NCBI GenBank assembly: GCA_900541835.1
Contig: UQLL01000005.1
Span: 1 to 64,000 of the forward strand
Source: an uncultured Porphyromonadaceae bacterium
Lineage (GTDB): Bacteria; Bacteroidota; Bacteroidia; Bacteroidales; Muribaculaceae
Direction: 5' to 3'
DNA: 64,000 bases
This document shows positions 24,755 through 33,691 of this stretch, one piece after another. The translations under genes were made by a program, and so were the position numbers. Under the pieces are notes generated by a model. The model did no database searches. It was not told the DNA's origin and saw only the letters and a program-made list of their open reading frames with translations. The number at the start of each line of letters is the position of its first letter. The first letter of the stretch is position 1.

Positions 24755-24861
24755 CCGCCGAAAACCGTGCTGTGGGCAAAGGGCTTCCAAAGGCCCGGCC
24801 GAGGGCGCGGACTCTGAGAGAAAAAACCTTAGAATACTCATAGAAAAGCTGTTTCACAAAA

Positions 24862-26718
24862 ATGGCAGAAGAAAAGAAAGAAAAGTTGTTCGACATGTTT
24901 GAGCCGACCAGCACCGAAGCCTGGAAAGCCAAGATCATTGCCGATTTAAAAGGTGCGGATTTCGATAAGAAACTCGTGTGGCGCACCAACGAGGGCTTCA
25001 ACGTGCAGCCCTTCTACCGCCTTGAGGACATCAAGGACCTTCCCACCACGAACACGTACCCGGGTAAGTTCCCCTTCGTGCGCGGCACCCGCGACAACAA
25101 CGACTGGCGCATCCGCCAGAGCTTCTGCGGCAGTGTGTCGGAAATGAACGCCGAGGCCCGCCATGCCATCGACCGCGGCTGCGACTCCGTGGGCTTCAAG
25201 CTCCAGGGCGAAGTCAACGCCTCCGACATCGACGCCCTGCTCGCCGACATTGACATCAAGAAAATCGAGGTCAACATCGACTGCTGCCCCCGCCGCGCCG
25301 TCGAGGTTGCCAAGCTCCTGGTGGCTTACATCCAGGGCAAGGATGCCGCCAACGACTTCCGCGGCTCCCTTAGCTTCAACCCTTTCAAGCGCCTGCTGCG
25401 TCACGGCCTGGACTTCAATGGCGACATCGCCGCAGTGGCCTGCGAGCTGCTCGACGTCGTCAAGCCTGTGGAGAACCTGCGCTGCCTGGCCGTTGACAGC
25501 GTGATGTTCTGCAACGCCGGCGCTTTCATCACCCAAGAGCTGGGCTATGCCCTGGCCTGGGGCGCCGAGTGGATGACCATGCTCACCGAGGCCGGCCGCT
25601 GCGCCGACGAGGTGGCTCGCCGCATCAAGTTCAACATGGGCATCTCCTCCAACTACTTCATGGAGATTGCCAAGTTCCGTGCCGCCCGTATGCTCTGGGC
25701 CGAGATCGTCCGTGCCTACAAGGCCGACGACGAGAGCGCCAAGATGCACGCCCATGCCACCACCAGCCAGTTCAACCAGACCATCTACGACGCCCACGTC
25801 AACCTGCTGCGCTCCATGACGGAGACCATGTCGGCAGCCCTGGCCTGCGTCGATTCCATAGAGACTCTGCCGTTCGACCTCCAGTACAAGAAGCCGGACG
25901 AGTTCAGCGAGCGCATCGCCCGCAACCAGCAGCTGCTGCTGCGTGAGGAGAGCCACCTCAACAAGGTGGTCGACCCCGCCGGCGGTTCCTACTACATCGA
26001 GACCCTTACGGTCAGCATCGCCGACGCCGCCTGGAAGATCTTCAACCGCGTCGAGGACGAAGGTGGCTTCCTTGCATCAGCTCGCCGCGGCGACGTGCAG
26101 AAGGACATCAACACCAGCGGCGTGAAGCGCCACGTTGACGTTGCCCGCCGCAAGGAGAACCTGTTGGGTACCAACCAGTTCCCCAACTTCAACGAGAAGG
26201 CCCTCGACAAGATTGAAACCGAGAGCGGCTGCTCCTGCGGATGCAGCAATGGTGAGGTGGCCGACGGCGCCGTGGAGAGCCTCATCTTCGACCGTGCCGC
26301 CAGCCAGTTCGAGCAGCTCCGCCTCGACACCGAGCGCAGCGGCAAGCGCCCCAAGGTATTCATGCTCACCATCGGCAACCTGGCCATGCGCCTGGCCCGT
26401 GCACAGTTCTCGGCCAACTTCTTCGCCTGCGCCGGCTACGAGATCATCGACAACATCGGCTTCAACACCGTGGAAGAGGGTGTAGACGCCGCCATGGCCA
26501 AGGGTGCTGACGTGGTAGTGCTCTGCTCCAGCGACGACGAGTACGCCGAGTACGCCCCGGCCGCCTTCAAGTACCTCAACGGCCGCGCCATGTTCGCCGT
26601 CGCCGGCAACCCCGCCTGCACCGACGACCTCAAGGCCCTCGGCATAGAGCACTTCATCCACGTGCGCGTCAATGTTCTCGACACGCTGGTAGACTTCAAC
26701 GCCAAACTGCTGAAATGA
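24862..26718 (+). CDS. mutA: Methylmalonyl-CoA mutase, small (beta) subunit
   Basis: 618 aa. The non-catalytic partner of MutB in the heterodimeric, adenosylcobalamin-dependent mutase that interconverts succinyl-CoA and methylmalonyl-CoA in the propionate pathway. It keeps the TIM-barrel (to about 440) and the C-terminal Rossmann-like domain, but the cobalamin-ligating DxHxxG motif is absent, as is usual for this subunit. A charged stretch with a CSCGCS cluster around 453-458 joins the domains. mutB follows after 16 bp. Confidence 0.95.
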   Translation: MAEEKKEKLFDMFEPTSTEAWKAKIIADLKGADFDKKLVWRTNEGFNVQPFYRLEDIKDLPTTNTYPGKFPFVRGTRDNNDWRIRQSFCGSVSEMNAEARHAIDRGCDSVGFKLQGEVNASDIDALLADIDIKKIEVNIDCCPRRAVEVAKLLVAYIQGKDAANDFRGSLSFNPFKRLLRHGLDFNGDIAAVACELLDVVKPVENLRCLAVDSVMFCNAGAFITQELGYALAWGAEWMTMLTEAGRCADEVARRIKFNMGISSNYFMEIAKFRAARMLWAEIVRAYKADDESAKMHAHATTSQFNQTIYDAHVNLLRSMTETMSAALACVDSIETLPFDLQYKKPDEFSERIARNQQLLLREESHLNKVVDPAGGSYYIETLTVSIADAAWKIFNRVEDEGGFLASARRGDVQKDINTSGVKRHVDVARRKENLLGTNQFPNFNEKALDKIETESGCSCGCSNGEVADGAVESLIFDRAASQFEQLRLDTERSGKRPKVFMLTIGNLAMRLARAQFSANFFACAGYEIIDNIGFNTVEEGVDAAMAKGADVVVLCSSDDEYAEYAPAAFKYLNGRAMFAVAGNPACTDDLKALGIEHFIHVRVNVLDTLVDFNAKLLK

Positions 26719-26734
26719 GGAGGGATAGACCACA

Positions 26735-28876
26735 ATGAAACCGAATTTCAAAGAAATAGACATCACCAAGATAGCGCCGGCGACCGTGTCGGCCAACCCG
26801 GGCGAGGGCTACATGACCGCTGAGCTCATCCCCGTAAAGCCCGTCTACACCAAGGAGGACCTGGACGGCCTGGAGCACCTCAACTTCGTGTCCGGCATAC
26901 CCCCGTACCTGCGTGGCCCGTACAGCGCCATGTACCCCCTGCGCCCCTGGACCATCCGCCAGTACGCCGGCTTCTCCACCGCCGCCGAGTCCAACGCCTT
27001 CTACCGCCGCAACCTCGCTTCCGGCCAGAAGGGCCTCTCCGTGGCATTCGACCTCCCCACCCACCGCGGCTATGACGCCGACAACGCACGTGTGGTGGGC
27101 GACGTCGGCAAGGCCGGTGTGTCCATCTGCTCCGTGGAGGACATGAAGGTGCTCTTCGACGGCATACCCCTGGGCAAGATGTCCGTGTCCATGACCATGA
27201 ACGGCGGAGTGCTCCCCGTCATGGCCTTCTACATCAACGCAGGCCTGGAGCAAGGCGTCAAGCTCGAGGAGATGGCCGGCACCATCCAGAACGATATCCT
27301 CAAGGAGTTCATGGTGCGCAACACCTACATCTACCCGCCGGCATTCTCGATGAAGATTATCGCCGACATCTTCGAGTACACCTCGCAGAAGATGCCGAAG
27401 TTCAACTCCATCTCCATCTCTGGCTACCACATGCAGGAGGCAGGTGCCACCGCCGACATCGAGCTTGCCTACACCCTGGCCGACGGCCTGGAGTACCTCC
27501 GCGCCGGCATCAACGCAGGCATGGACATCGACGCCTTCGCACCTCGCCTGAGCTTCTTCTGGGGCATCTCCATGAACTACTTCATGGAAATCGCCAAGAT
27601 GCGTGCCGCCCGCATGCTCTGGGCCCGCATCGTCAAGCAGTTCAACCCCAAGAACCCGAAGTCCCTGGCCCTGCGTACGCACTGCCAGACTTCCGGCTGG
27701 TCTCTGACCGAACAGGACCCGTTCAACAACGTCGGCCGCACCTGCGTGGAGGCCATGGGTGCCGTACTGGGCCACACCCAGTCGCTGCACACCAACGCCC
27801 TGGACGAGGCCATTGCCCTGCCGACGGACTTCTCCGCCCGTATCGCCCGCAACACCCAGATCTACATCCAGGAGGAGACCTACGTCACCAAGCAGGTTGA
27901 CCCGTGGGGCGGCTCCTATTACGTTGAGGCTCTGACCAACGAGATCGCACACCGCGCCTGGGAGCACATCCAGGAGATCGAGAAGCTCGGCGGCATGGCC
28001 AAGGCCATCGAGACCGGTCTGCCCAAGCTCAAGATCGAGGAGGCCGCAGCCCGCACTCAGGCCCACATCGACAGCGGCAGCCAGACTATCGTCGGCATCA
28101 ACAAGTACCGCCTCGACCACGAGGATCCCATCGACATCCTCGAAGTCGACAACACCGAGGTGCGCAAGGAACAGGTGGCACGCCTGGAGGACCTGCGCGC
28201 CAATCGCGACGAGGCCGCCGTCAAGGCAGCCCTGGCCGAGATTACCGAGGTTGTGAAGGACCCGAGCAAGGGCAACCTGCTCGACAAGGCCGTCAAGGCC
28301 GCAAGCCTGCGCGCCTCCCTCGGCGAGATCTCCGACGCCTGCGAGGCAGTCGTAGGCCGCTACAAGGCAGTAATCAAAACCATATCCGGAGTGTACAGCA
28401 ACGAAGAGAAGGGCGATCCCGAGTTCGAGGAGGCCCGCCGCATGGTTGCCGACTTCGCCAAGCGCGAAGGCCGCCAGCCACGTATCATGATCGCCAAGAT
28501 GGGCCAGGACGGCCACGACCGCGGCGCCAAGGTGGTAGCCACCGGCTACGCCGACTGCGGCTTCGACGTCGACATGGGTCCCCTGTTCCAGACACCCGCC
28601 GAGGCTGCCCGCCAGGCAGTGGAGAACGACGTCCACATCCTGGGCTGCTCCTCCCTGGCCGCCGGCCACAAGACCCTCATCCCCCAGGTGATCGAGGAGC
28701 TCAAGAAGCTCGGCCGTCCCGACATCCTCGTCACCGCCGGCGGCGTAATCCCCGCACAGGACTACGACTTCCTGTACAAGGCAGGCGTCTGCGCCATCTT
28801 CGGCCCCGGCACCCGCATCCCCCGCTCCGCCATCGAAATGATCCGCATCCTCAACGAGGAGCGTGCACAGGCATAA
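26735..28876 (+). CDS. mutB: Methylmalonyl-CoA mutase, large (alpha) subunit
   Basis: 713 aa, normal length. The substrate-binding barrel (about 40-560) carries the family segments RQYAGFSTAAESN, DLPTHRGYDAD and RTHCQTSGWSLTEQDPFNN. The C-terminal B12-binding domain has the base-off cobalamin motif with H594 in GQDGHDRG, and the GCSSLAAGHKTL and VTAGGVIP segments. In Bacteroidales it makes methylmalonyl-CoA from succinyl-CoA on the route to propionate. Forms an operon with mutA, followed by a strong terminator; no epimerase or decarboxylase genes are adjacent. Confidence 0.98.
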   Translation: MKPNFKEIDITKIAPATVSANPGEGYMTAELIPVKPVYTKEDLDGLEHLNFVSGIPPYLRGPYSAMYPLRPWTIRQYAGFSTAAESNAFYRRNLASGQKGLSVAFDLPTHRGYDADNARVVGDVGKAGVSICSVEDMKVLFDGIPLGKMSVSMTMNGGVLPVMAFYINAGLEQGVKLEEMAGTIQNDILKEFMVRNTYIYPPAFSMKIIADIFEYTSQKMPKFNSISISGYHMQEAGATADIELAYTLADGLEYLRAGINAGMDIDAFAPRLSFFWGISMNYFMEIAKMRAARMLWARIVKQFNPKNPKSLALRTHCQTSGWSLTEQDPFNNVGRTCVEAMGAVLGHTQSLHTNALDEAIALPTDFSARIARNTQIYIQEETYVTKQVDPWGGSYYVEALTNEIAHRAWEHIQEIEKLGGMAKAIETGLPKLKIEEAAARTQAHIDSGSQTIVGINKYRLDHEDPIDILEVDNTEVRKEQVARLEDLRANRDEAAVKAALAEITEVVKDPSKGNLLDKAVKAASLRASLGEISDACEAVVGRYKAVIKTISGVYSNEEKGDPEFEEARRMVADFAKREGRQPRIMIAKMGQDGHDRGAKVVATGYADCGFDVDMGPLFQTPAEAARQAVENDVHILGCSSLAAGHKTLIPQVIEELKKLGRPDILVTAGGVIPAQDYDFLYKAGVCAIFGPGTRIPRSAIEMIRILNEERAQA

Positions 28877-28910
28877 TTGAAGGAAGATTATAATAGGAGC
28901 AACTTCAAAA

Positions 28911-28950
28911 AAGGGCATCCTGACATCATGTCGGGGTGCCCTTGTTTTGT
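28911..28950 (+). terminator. Rho-independent terminator after mutB
   Basis: A 15-bp stem (28911-28925 with 28929-28943, two or three G-T pairs) with a 3-nt loop, then GTTTTGTT. Confidence 0.9.
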
Positions 28951-28953
28951 TCG

Positions 28954-28992
28954 CCCGGCATGGACATAACACAGCTGATAGGCCATGCCGGG
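28954..28992. repeat. 10-bp inverted repeat upstream of thioredoxin gene
   Basis: CCCGGCATGG (28954-28963) pairs with CCATGCCGGG (28983-28992) over a 19-nt loop. It lies between the mutB terminator and the thioredoxin gene. Operator or structured leader are possible; nothing distinguishes them here. No convincing gene lies in 28951-29085. Confidence 0.5.
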
Positions 28993-29085
28993 ATAAAACA
29001 GCTCGTCGAAAGTCGCTGAGGCGCCAGAGTCTCGTGGCGCGCCGTCCCTTTCGCGAACATTTCCCCCGCTCCGGGCGTTATCAAG

Positions 29086-29412
29086 ATGAATATAGAAAAA
29101 TACAACTACGTTATGGCAGAGACTTTCAAGGACATCATATCAGGTTCCACGCCCGTGCTGGTCGATTTCTTCGCCACCTGGTGCGGGCCCTGCAAGATGA
29201 TGCACCCCGTGCTCGAGGAGGTGGCCCGCAAGGAGGGTGACAAGGTACGCATAATCAAAATTGACATAGACGAAAACCGCAGAGCCGCCGCCGCATATCA
29301 GGTGCGGAGCGTTCCAACTCTGATGATTTTCAAGGACGGCGAGCTGAAATGGCGAGAGTCCGGCGCCCGTTCGGCTGACGACTTGATTCAGACACTGCGC
29401 CAGTACTATTAG
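29086..29412 (+). CDS. Thioredoxin
   Basis: 108 aa, single thioredoxin fold. The redox site WCGPC has C33 and C36, and the conserved cis-Pro lies in VRSVPTLMIF. A general protein-disulfide reductant or, less likely, a dedicated partner. The start is uncertain: ATG 29113 (MAETFKDII) would give 99 aa and also a complete fold. No signal peptide, so cytosolic. A second thioredoxin sits near dnaE at 60 kb. Confidence 0.93.
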   Translation: MNIEKYNYVMAETFKDIISGSTPVLVDFFATWCGPCKMMHPVLEEVARKEGDKVRIIKIDIDENRRAAAAYQVRSVPTLMIFKDGELKWRESGARSADDLIQTLRQYY

Positions 29413-29592
29413 TCGGAGCACCATGCAGGTGCTTTTGGTAAGATAGTCTGTCGAGACTTGTCCAAGGCCGGTCGTCATCAGTCTCTGACTGCCCTCCTCC
29501 TGTGGCCTCTGCCACAGGCTCTGTGCGGGATTTTGTTGCCCGGACTGTAATAGAGGACGTTCCGAGGGCGTTTACTCTGAAAAGACACGACA

Positions 29593-30348
29593 ATGAGGAA
29601 ACAAATAGCAATACTGGTCCTTCTCTTTTTAGCCTCGCTGGGCCTTGGCGCATATGCATCCACGTTCTCCAACGAGACGCTCCACTACGTCATCACCTAC
29701 AAGTGGGGTCTGGTGCAGAAAGATGCCGGAGAGGCCACGTTGAGCCTGCGCACCTCCGGGTCTAACTACGTCGCCACCCTGACTGCCCGCACCAAGCCCT
29801 GGGCCGACAAGTTATTCCAGGTGCGCGACACCCTGCGTGCCATAATGACGGTACGCGAGCTGCGTCCCGTCCGCTACGAGAAGATTGCCCACGAGGGGGG
29901 TAAGTACAGCCGCGACATCATCACCTACAGTCACAGCGGCGGCACCGCCCGTGCGACCGCGAACCGCACCAAGGTCCGTGACGGCAAGACCAAGCGCTCC
30001 AAGAAGGCTTTCTCCACCAGGTACGAGGCTTACGACATGCTCAGCATATTCTATTTCGTACGCAGTTACGACTATTCCAGGTTGCCCAAGGGCCGTTCTA
30101 TCCGGCGTGTCATCTTCTCCGGTTCGTCGGCCGAGTTCATCACCATCCGTAACATGGGCACGCAGAACATCAAGCTGCGGTCGGGCAAGACGGTGCCGGC
30201 CATCCACCTGCGCTTCAACTTTACCGATGACGGCGGCAAGCGCTCCAGCGGCGACATGGACACCTGGATCTCGCCCAACGCCCCATGGACTCCGTATCGG
30301 CTGGAGGGGGAGCTTCCTGTAGGCAAAGTGAAGTGCTATTTGATATAG
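29593..30348 (+). CDS. DUF3108 family exported protein
   Basis: 251 aa with a signal peptide (about 1-22, ending AYA). The mature part reads as a beta-rich DUF3108 domain: it opens with ETLHYVITYKWGLVQKDAGEA, typical of the family, and closes with a segment about the 'GELPVGKVKCYL' end. Role unknown; periplasmic or outer-membrane-associated location is inferred. The upstream gap (29413-29592) contains a CTGTGGC/GCCACAG hairpin and no gene. Confidence 0.85.
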   Translation: MRKQIAILVLLFLASLGLGAYASTFSNETLHYVITYKWGLVQKDAGEATLSLRTSGSNYVATLTARTKPWADKLFQVRDTLRAIMTVRELRPVRYEKIAHEGGKYSRDIITYSHSGGTARATANRTKVRDGKTKRSKKAFSTRYEAYDMLSIFYFVRSYDYSRLPKGRSIRRVIFSGSSAEFITIRNMGTQNIKLRSGKTVPAIHLRFNFTDDGGKRSSGDMDTWISPNAPWTPYRLEGELPVGKVKCYLI

Positions 30349-30365
30349 AACACTTCTGAGGACCT

Positions 30366-30416
30366 GGCGCCGAGGAGAAGAGAGGGGAGTGAAGCCGCAC
30401 GTTAGGTGGCAGCGCC
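30366..30416 (+). repeat. Purine-rich intergenic repeat, copy A
   Basis: Core 30372-30400 contains GAGGAGAAGAGAGGGG and GTGAAGCCGCAC. It is bounded by GGCGC and GCGCC, which can pair. Copies B (33619-33660) and C (37757-37800) share the core. Confidence 0.7.
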
Positions 30417-30448
30417 AAAGTAGGGACGCACCTAAATAAATACATGCT

Positions 30449-31777
30449 ATGAAAAAACACTATCTTTTTGCAGCCGCACTGTTGTTCTGCACAGGCGCTT
30501 TCGCCGCTCCGGCGGAGGCCATCGCCGAGGCCGGGAGCACCGACACCTCGTCGATGTCGTATAAGATGCAGCAGCGCGAGGACATCATCAACTCCGTCCA
30601 CGTGGTCGGTAACCACACGACCGCCAATGACTCCGTAAACATACTGCTTCGGCAGTTCTATATGGACCAGTTCCGCCATTCCCGGGAGCCTGAGCTCCCC
30701 TACTTCATGTTCATGAGCCGCGACGCCTCCATGGCCCTGGGCATAGGCGGCCAGATTCAGGTCAACGGCTGGTACGGCTGGAACGGCGTAGTCGACGATT
30801 CCGACTTCCACCCATACGAGATACCGGTTCCTCAGAATCCCGCGGAAAAACGGAAGCTCGACGCCTCACCGGGAGAAACCGGGCTCTTCCTCACCCTGCT
30901 GGGCAACACCAAAGTGGGCAAGTTCATGGCCTACATCGAAGGGGGCTTCTCCGGTTATAAGGACCGAGGCTTCAAGCTCAAGAAGGCATATGTGACCTTT
31001 CGTGACTGGACCGTGGGATATGCCAAGTCCACCTTCTCCGACCCGGGGGCCGAATCTCCCGTCATCGACGGTGCGGGGCAGAACGGCGAAATGAGCCACA
31101 CCACCCCGCTGGTGCGCTGGCTGCATAGCTTCAAGGGGGGATGGAAGGTGGCCGCGTCAGTCGAGCTGCCCGAATTCGGCATCCAGACCGTGGATTCCCT
31201 GGTCAAGAAACAGAATGTCTATGTGCCTGACCTGGCCGCGTTCGTGCAGTACGGCTGGGGCGAGAGCCACGTGCGCCTGGCCGGCATCGTGCGCGTGCTG
31301 CCCTACCGCGACCTGCTCACCGGTCGTAACCACAGCAAGGTGGGGTGGGGACTTCAGCTCAGCACTGCCATCCAGCCCGACAAGCGCCTGACCCTCTTCG
31401 GCACTGTCAACGCAGGCCAGGGCATCAGCTCCTATAACAACGACATGGGCGTGGACAGTTACGACCTTGTCAGCGACCTCGGCCGACCCGGTGTGATGTA
31501 CGCCCCGACCATTTGGTCCGCCGCCATCGGCGCGCAGTATTACTTCGCCAAGAACATTTATTCGGCCCTGACGCTCAGCGAGGCCCGCAACATGGCTTCC
31601 AGGCAGAGCCTTCCCTCCGACTATAAGTATGGACTGTACGGGGCTGTGAACGTATTTTGGAACATCACCCCGCGTCTGCAGGCGGGCGTTGAGTACCTCA
31701 TCGGCAAGCGGCAGGACTTCAGCCGTCGGCATGCCGTGGCTGACCGCGTGGACGCCATGTTCCAGTTCTCTTTCTGA
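30449..31777 (+). CDS. DcaP-like trimeric porin
   Basis: 442 aa. Signal peptide 1-20 (cleavage at AFA). A short helical segment (about 35-70) precedes a beta-barrel of alternating aromatic strands ending in MFQFSF with the C-terminal Phe that outer-membrane proteins need for BAM recognition. The segments VGYAKSTFSDPGAESPVIDGAGQNGEM and RWLHSFKGGWKVAASVELPE match what I know of DcaP-type porins, which take up dicarboxylates or other small anions. Substrate here is unknown. Preceded by repeat copy A and followed by a family-1 hairpin. Confidence 0.75.
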   Translation: MKKHYLFAAALLFCTGAFAAPAEAIAEAGSTDTSSMSYKMQQREDIINSVHVVGNHTTANDSVNILLRQFYMDQFRHSREPELPYFMFMSRDASMALGIGGQIQVNGWYGWNGVVDDSDFHPYEIPVPQNPAEKRKLDASPGETGLFLTLLGNTKVGKFMAYIEGGFSGYKDRGFKLKKAYVTFRDWTVGYAKSTFSDPGAESPVIDGAGQNGEMSHTTPLVRWLHSFKGGWKVAASVELPEFGIQTVDSLVKKQNVYVPDLAAFVQYGWGESHVRLAGIVRVLPYRDLLTGRNHSKVGWGLQLSTAIQPDKRLTLFGTVNAGQGISSYNNDMGVDSYDLVSDLGRPGVMYAPTIWSAAIGAQYYFAKNIYSALTLSEARNMASRQSLPSDYKYGLYGAVNVFWNITPRLQAGVEYLIGKRQDFSRRHAVADRVDAMFQFSF

Positions 31778-31785
31778 CCGGTATG

Positions 31786-31814
31786 CGCCGCGCTGAAGAG
31801 GGCGGCAGCGACAG
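31786..31814 (+). repeat. Covarying hairpin repeat, family 1, copy 3 (3' of the porin gene)
   Basis: Outer arms CGCC (31786-31789) and GGCG (31801-31804), one unpaired G, inner CGC/GAG (one mismatch), loop TGAA, tail GCAGCGACAG. It starts 8 nt after the porin stop. The rest of 31815-32004 is AT-rich with no gene; a TATCTTTG box faces left at 31879-31886. Confidence 0.55.
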
Positions 31815-32004
31815 AATATATCTTGGCCTGAAATATTTTGTTGTGGTGCAAGTTTTAACGAGCACCAATTTAGCGCCACAAAGATACACCTAATATACTG
31901 TGCTGACACACAAAGGCGCGATAAACTCCTCAGAGCCTATCGCGTCATTTTTCGGTAAATCATGTGTGCTGTATGTGTATATCGTGTGTGTCCCGTGGCG
32001 CACC

Positions 32005-33588
32005 CTAAAATTCGCTGGAAAAATGGAAGCGGATGTGGGGGAAGTCGTTCTGGGCCATCTGCAGGACGTAGTTGGAGTCGGCCAGGAAGACGTCGCGGCC
32101 CTCCTTGTCGGTAGCCATGTACTGCTGCTTGCGGCGCTTGAAGGCGGCAAGCTGTTCTTCGTCGTCGCTCTCTATCCAGCAGGCTTTGTAGAGGCTGATG
32201 GGTTCCCAGCGGCACTGGGCGCCATACTCGTGCAGCAGACGGTATTGTATTACCTCGAACTGCAGCTGGCCGACGGTGCCTATGATCTTGCGGCCGTTGA
32301 AGGCGGAGGTGAAGAGCTGCGCCACGCCCTCGTCCATGAGCTGGCGGATGCCTTTGTCGAGCTGCTTGGCTTTCATGGGGTCGGCGTTCTCGATGTACTT
32401 GAACATCTCCGGCGAGAAGCTGGGCAGCCCCTTGAAATGGAGGTTCTCGCCGGAGGTCAGTGTGTCGCCGATTTTAAAGTTGCCGGTGTCGGGGAGGCCG
32501 ACGATGTCGCCGGGCCACGCCTCGTCGACGATGCTCTTTTTCTGGGCCATGAAGGCGGTGGGGGCGGAGAAGCGCATCTGCTTGCCCTGGCCGACGTGGT
32601 GGTAATATACGTTGCGCTCGAAGCGGCCGGAGCAGACTTTGACGAAGGCTATGCAGGAGCGGTGGTTGGGGTCCATGTTGGCGTGGATCTTGAACACGAA
32701 GCCGGAGAAGGGCTGTTCCCTGGGGTCGACTACGCGCTCCACGGCCTGGATGGGCCGCGGCTCGGGGGCTATCTGCACGAAGCAGTCGAGGAGTTCCTTG
32801 ACGCCGAAGGTGTTGAGGGCAGAGCCGAAGAAGACGGGTGCGAGCTCGCCGCGCAGGTATGCCTCCTTGTCGAAGTCGGGGTAGACGCCTTCGATGAGCT
32901 CCAGGTCTTCGCGGAGCTTGGCGGCATCTTCCTTGCCGACGCGTGCGTCGACCTCGGGGGAGTTGACGTCGGCGATCTCCACGCGTTCGGTGACGGTCTG
33001 CTTGTTGGGTGTGAAGAGGTCGAGGCCGTGCTCGTAGATGTTATATACTCCTTTGAAGCGTGCGCCCATGTTGATGGGCCAGGAGAGGGGGCGGACGGCG
33101 ATGTGGAGTTCGGTCTCGAGCTCGTCGAGGATGTCGAAGGGGTCGCGGCCCTCGCGGTCCATCTTGTTGACGAAGATGATGACCGGGGTGTTGCGCATGC
33201 GGCAGACCTCCATAAGGCGCCGTGTCTGGGTCTCCACGCCCTTGGCGGCGTCGATGACGATGATTACCGAATCGACGGCGGTGAGGGTGCGGAAGGTATC
33301 CTCTGCGAAGTCCTGGTGGCCCGGCGTGTCGAGGATATTGATTTTATACGGGCCATAGTCGAAGCCCATGACCGAGGTGGCCACGGAGATGCCGCGCTGT
33401 TTCTCAATCTCCATCCAGTCGGAGGTGGCGGTCTTCTTTATCTTGTTGCTCTTCACGGCTCCGGCCACATGGATGGCTCCGCCGTAGAGGAGCAGTTTCT
33501 CGGTCAGAGTTGTCTTGCCGGCGTCCGGGTGAGAGATTATGGCAAAGGTGCGCCGGCGGGATATTTCGTCTTTGATTTCGGGTGTCAT
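32005..33588 (-). CDS. prfC: Peptide chain release factor 3
   Basis: 527 aa from ATG 33588 (MTPEIKDEIS), the usual N-terminus; an in-frame ATG 30 bp upstream would add MTLIPLAPFI and reach toward repeat copy B. RF3 is a translational GTPase that drives RF1 and RF2 off the ribosome after peptide release. G1 SHPDAGKTT, G2 region RGISVATS, G3 DTPGHQDF and G4 NKMD are clear, as is the RF3-specific C-terminal domain with GTVGQLQFEVIQYRL. Probably cotranscribed with the DUF4924 gene upstream. Confidence 0.97.
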   Translation of the reverse strand: MTPEIKDEISRRRTFAIISHPDAGKTTLTEKLLLYGGAIHVAGAVKSNKIKKTATSDWMEIEKQRGISVATSVMGFDYGPYKINILDTPGHQDFAEDTFRTLTAVDSVIIVIDAAKGVETQTRRLMEVCRMRNTPVIIFVNKMDREGRDPFDILDELETELHIAVRPLSWPINMGARFKGVYNIYEHGLDLFTPNKQTVTERVEIADVNSPEVDARVGKEDAAKLREDLELIEGVYPDFDKEAYLRGELAPVFFGSALNTFGVKELLDCFVQIAPEPRPIQAVERVVDPREQPFSGFVFKIHANMDPNHRSCIAFVKVCSGRFERNVYYHHVGQGKQMRFSAPTAFMAQKKSIVDEAWPGDIVGLPDTGNFKIGDTLTSGENLHFKGLPSFSPEMFKYIENADPMKAKQLDKGIRQLMDEGVAQLFTSAFNGRKIIGTVGQLQFEVIQYRLLHEYGAQCRWEPISLYKACWIESDDEEQLAAFKRRKQQYMATDKEGRDVFLADSNYVLQMAQNDFPHIRFHFSSEF

Positions 33589-33618
33589 GATGAAAGGTGC
33601 GAGTGGGATGAGGGTCAT

Positions 33619-33660
33619 GCGCTGCGGAGAAGAGAGGGGGTGAAGCCACCAGCAGGCGCC
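33619..33660 (+). repeat. Purine-rich intergenic repeat, copy B
   Basis: Core 33624-33650 contains GCGGAGAAGAGAGGGGG and TGAAGCCACC. Flanks GCGCTGC and GCAGGCGC are complementary apart from one bulged G. It lies between the DUF4924 stop and the prfC start. Confidence 0.75.
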
Positions 33661-33691
33661 AATTCAGAGTAATGGCACAGCCTGCGGGATT

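Noticed and set aside
24755..24861. Possible cobalamin riboswitch upstream of mutA
   Set aside because: No B12-box-like sequence or the expected multi-arm structure was recognised in the leader.
26696..28972. 758-aa minus-strand open frame over mutB
   Set aside because: Shadow of mutB; composition typical of reverse-strand translation of GC-rich genes.
28963..29012. 19-codon ORF (starting MDITQLIGHAG) before the thioredoxin gene
   Set aside because: Too short, overlaps a 10-bp inverted repeat and has no promoter or conservation evidence.
31900..33672. 590-aa plus-strand open frame over prfC
   Set aside because: Antisense to prfC, which has all GTPase motifs; no domain in the antisense reading.
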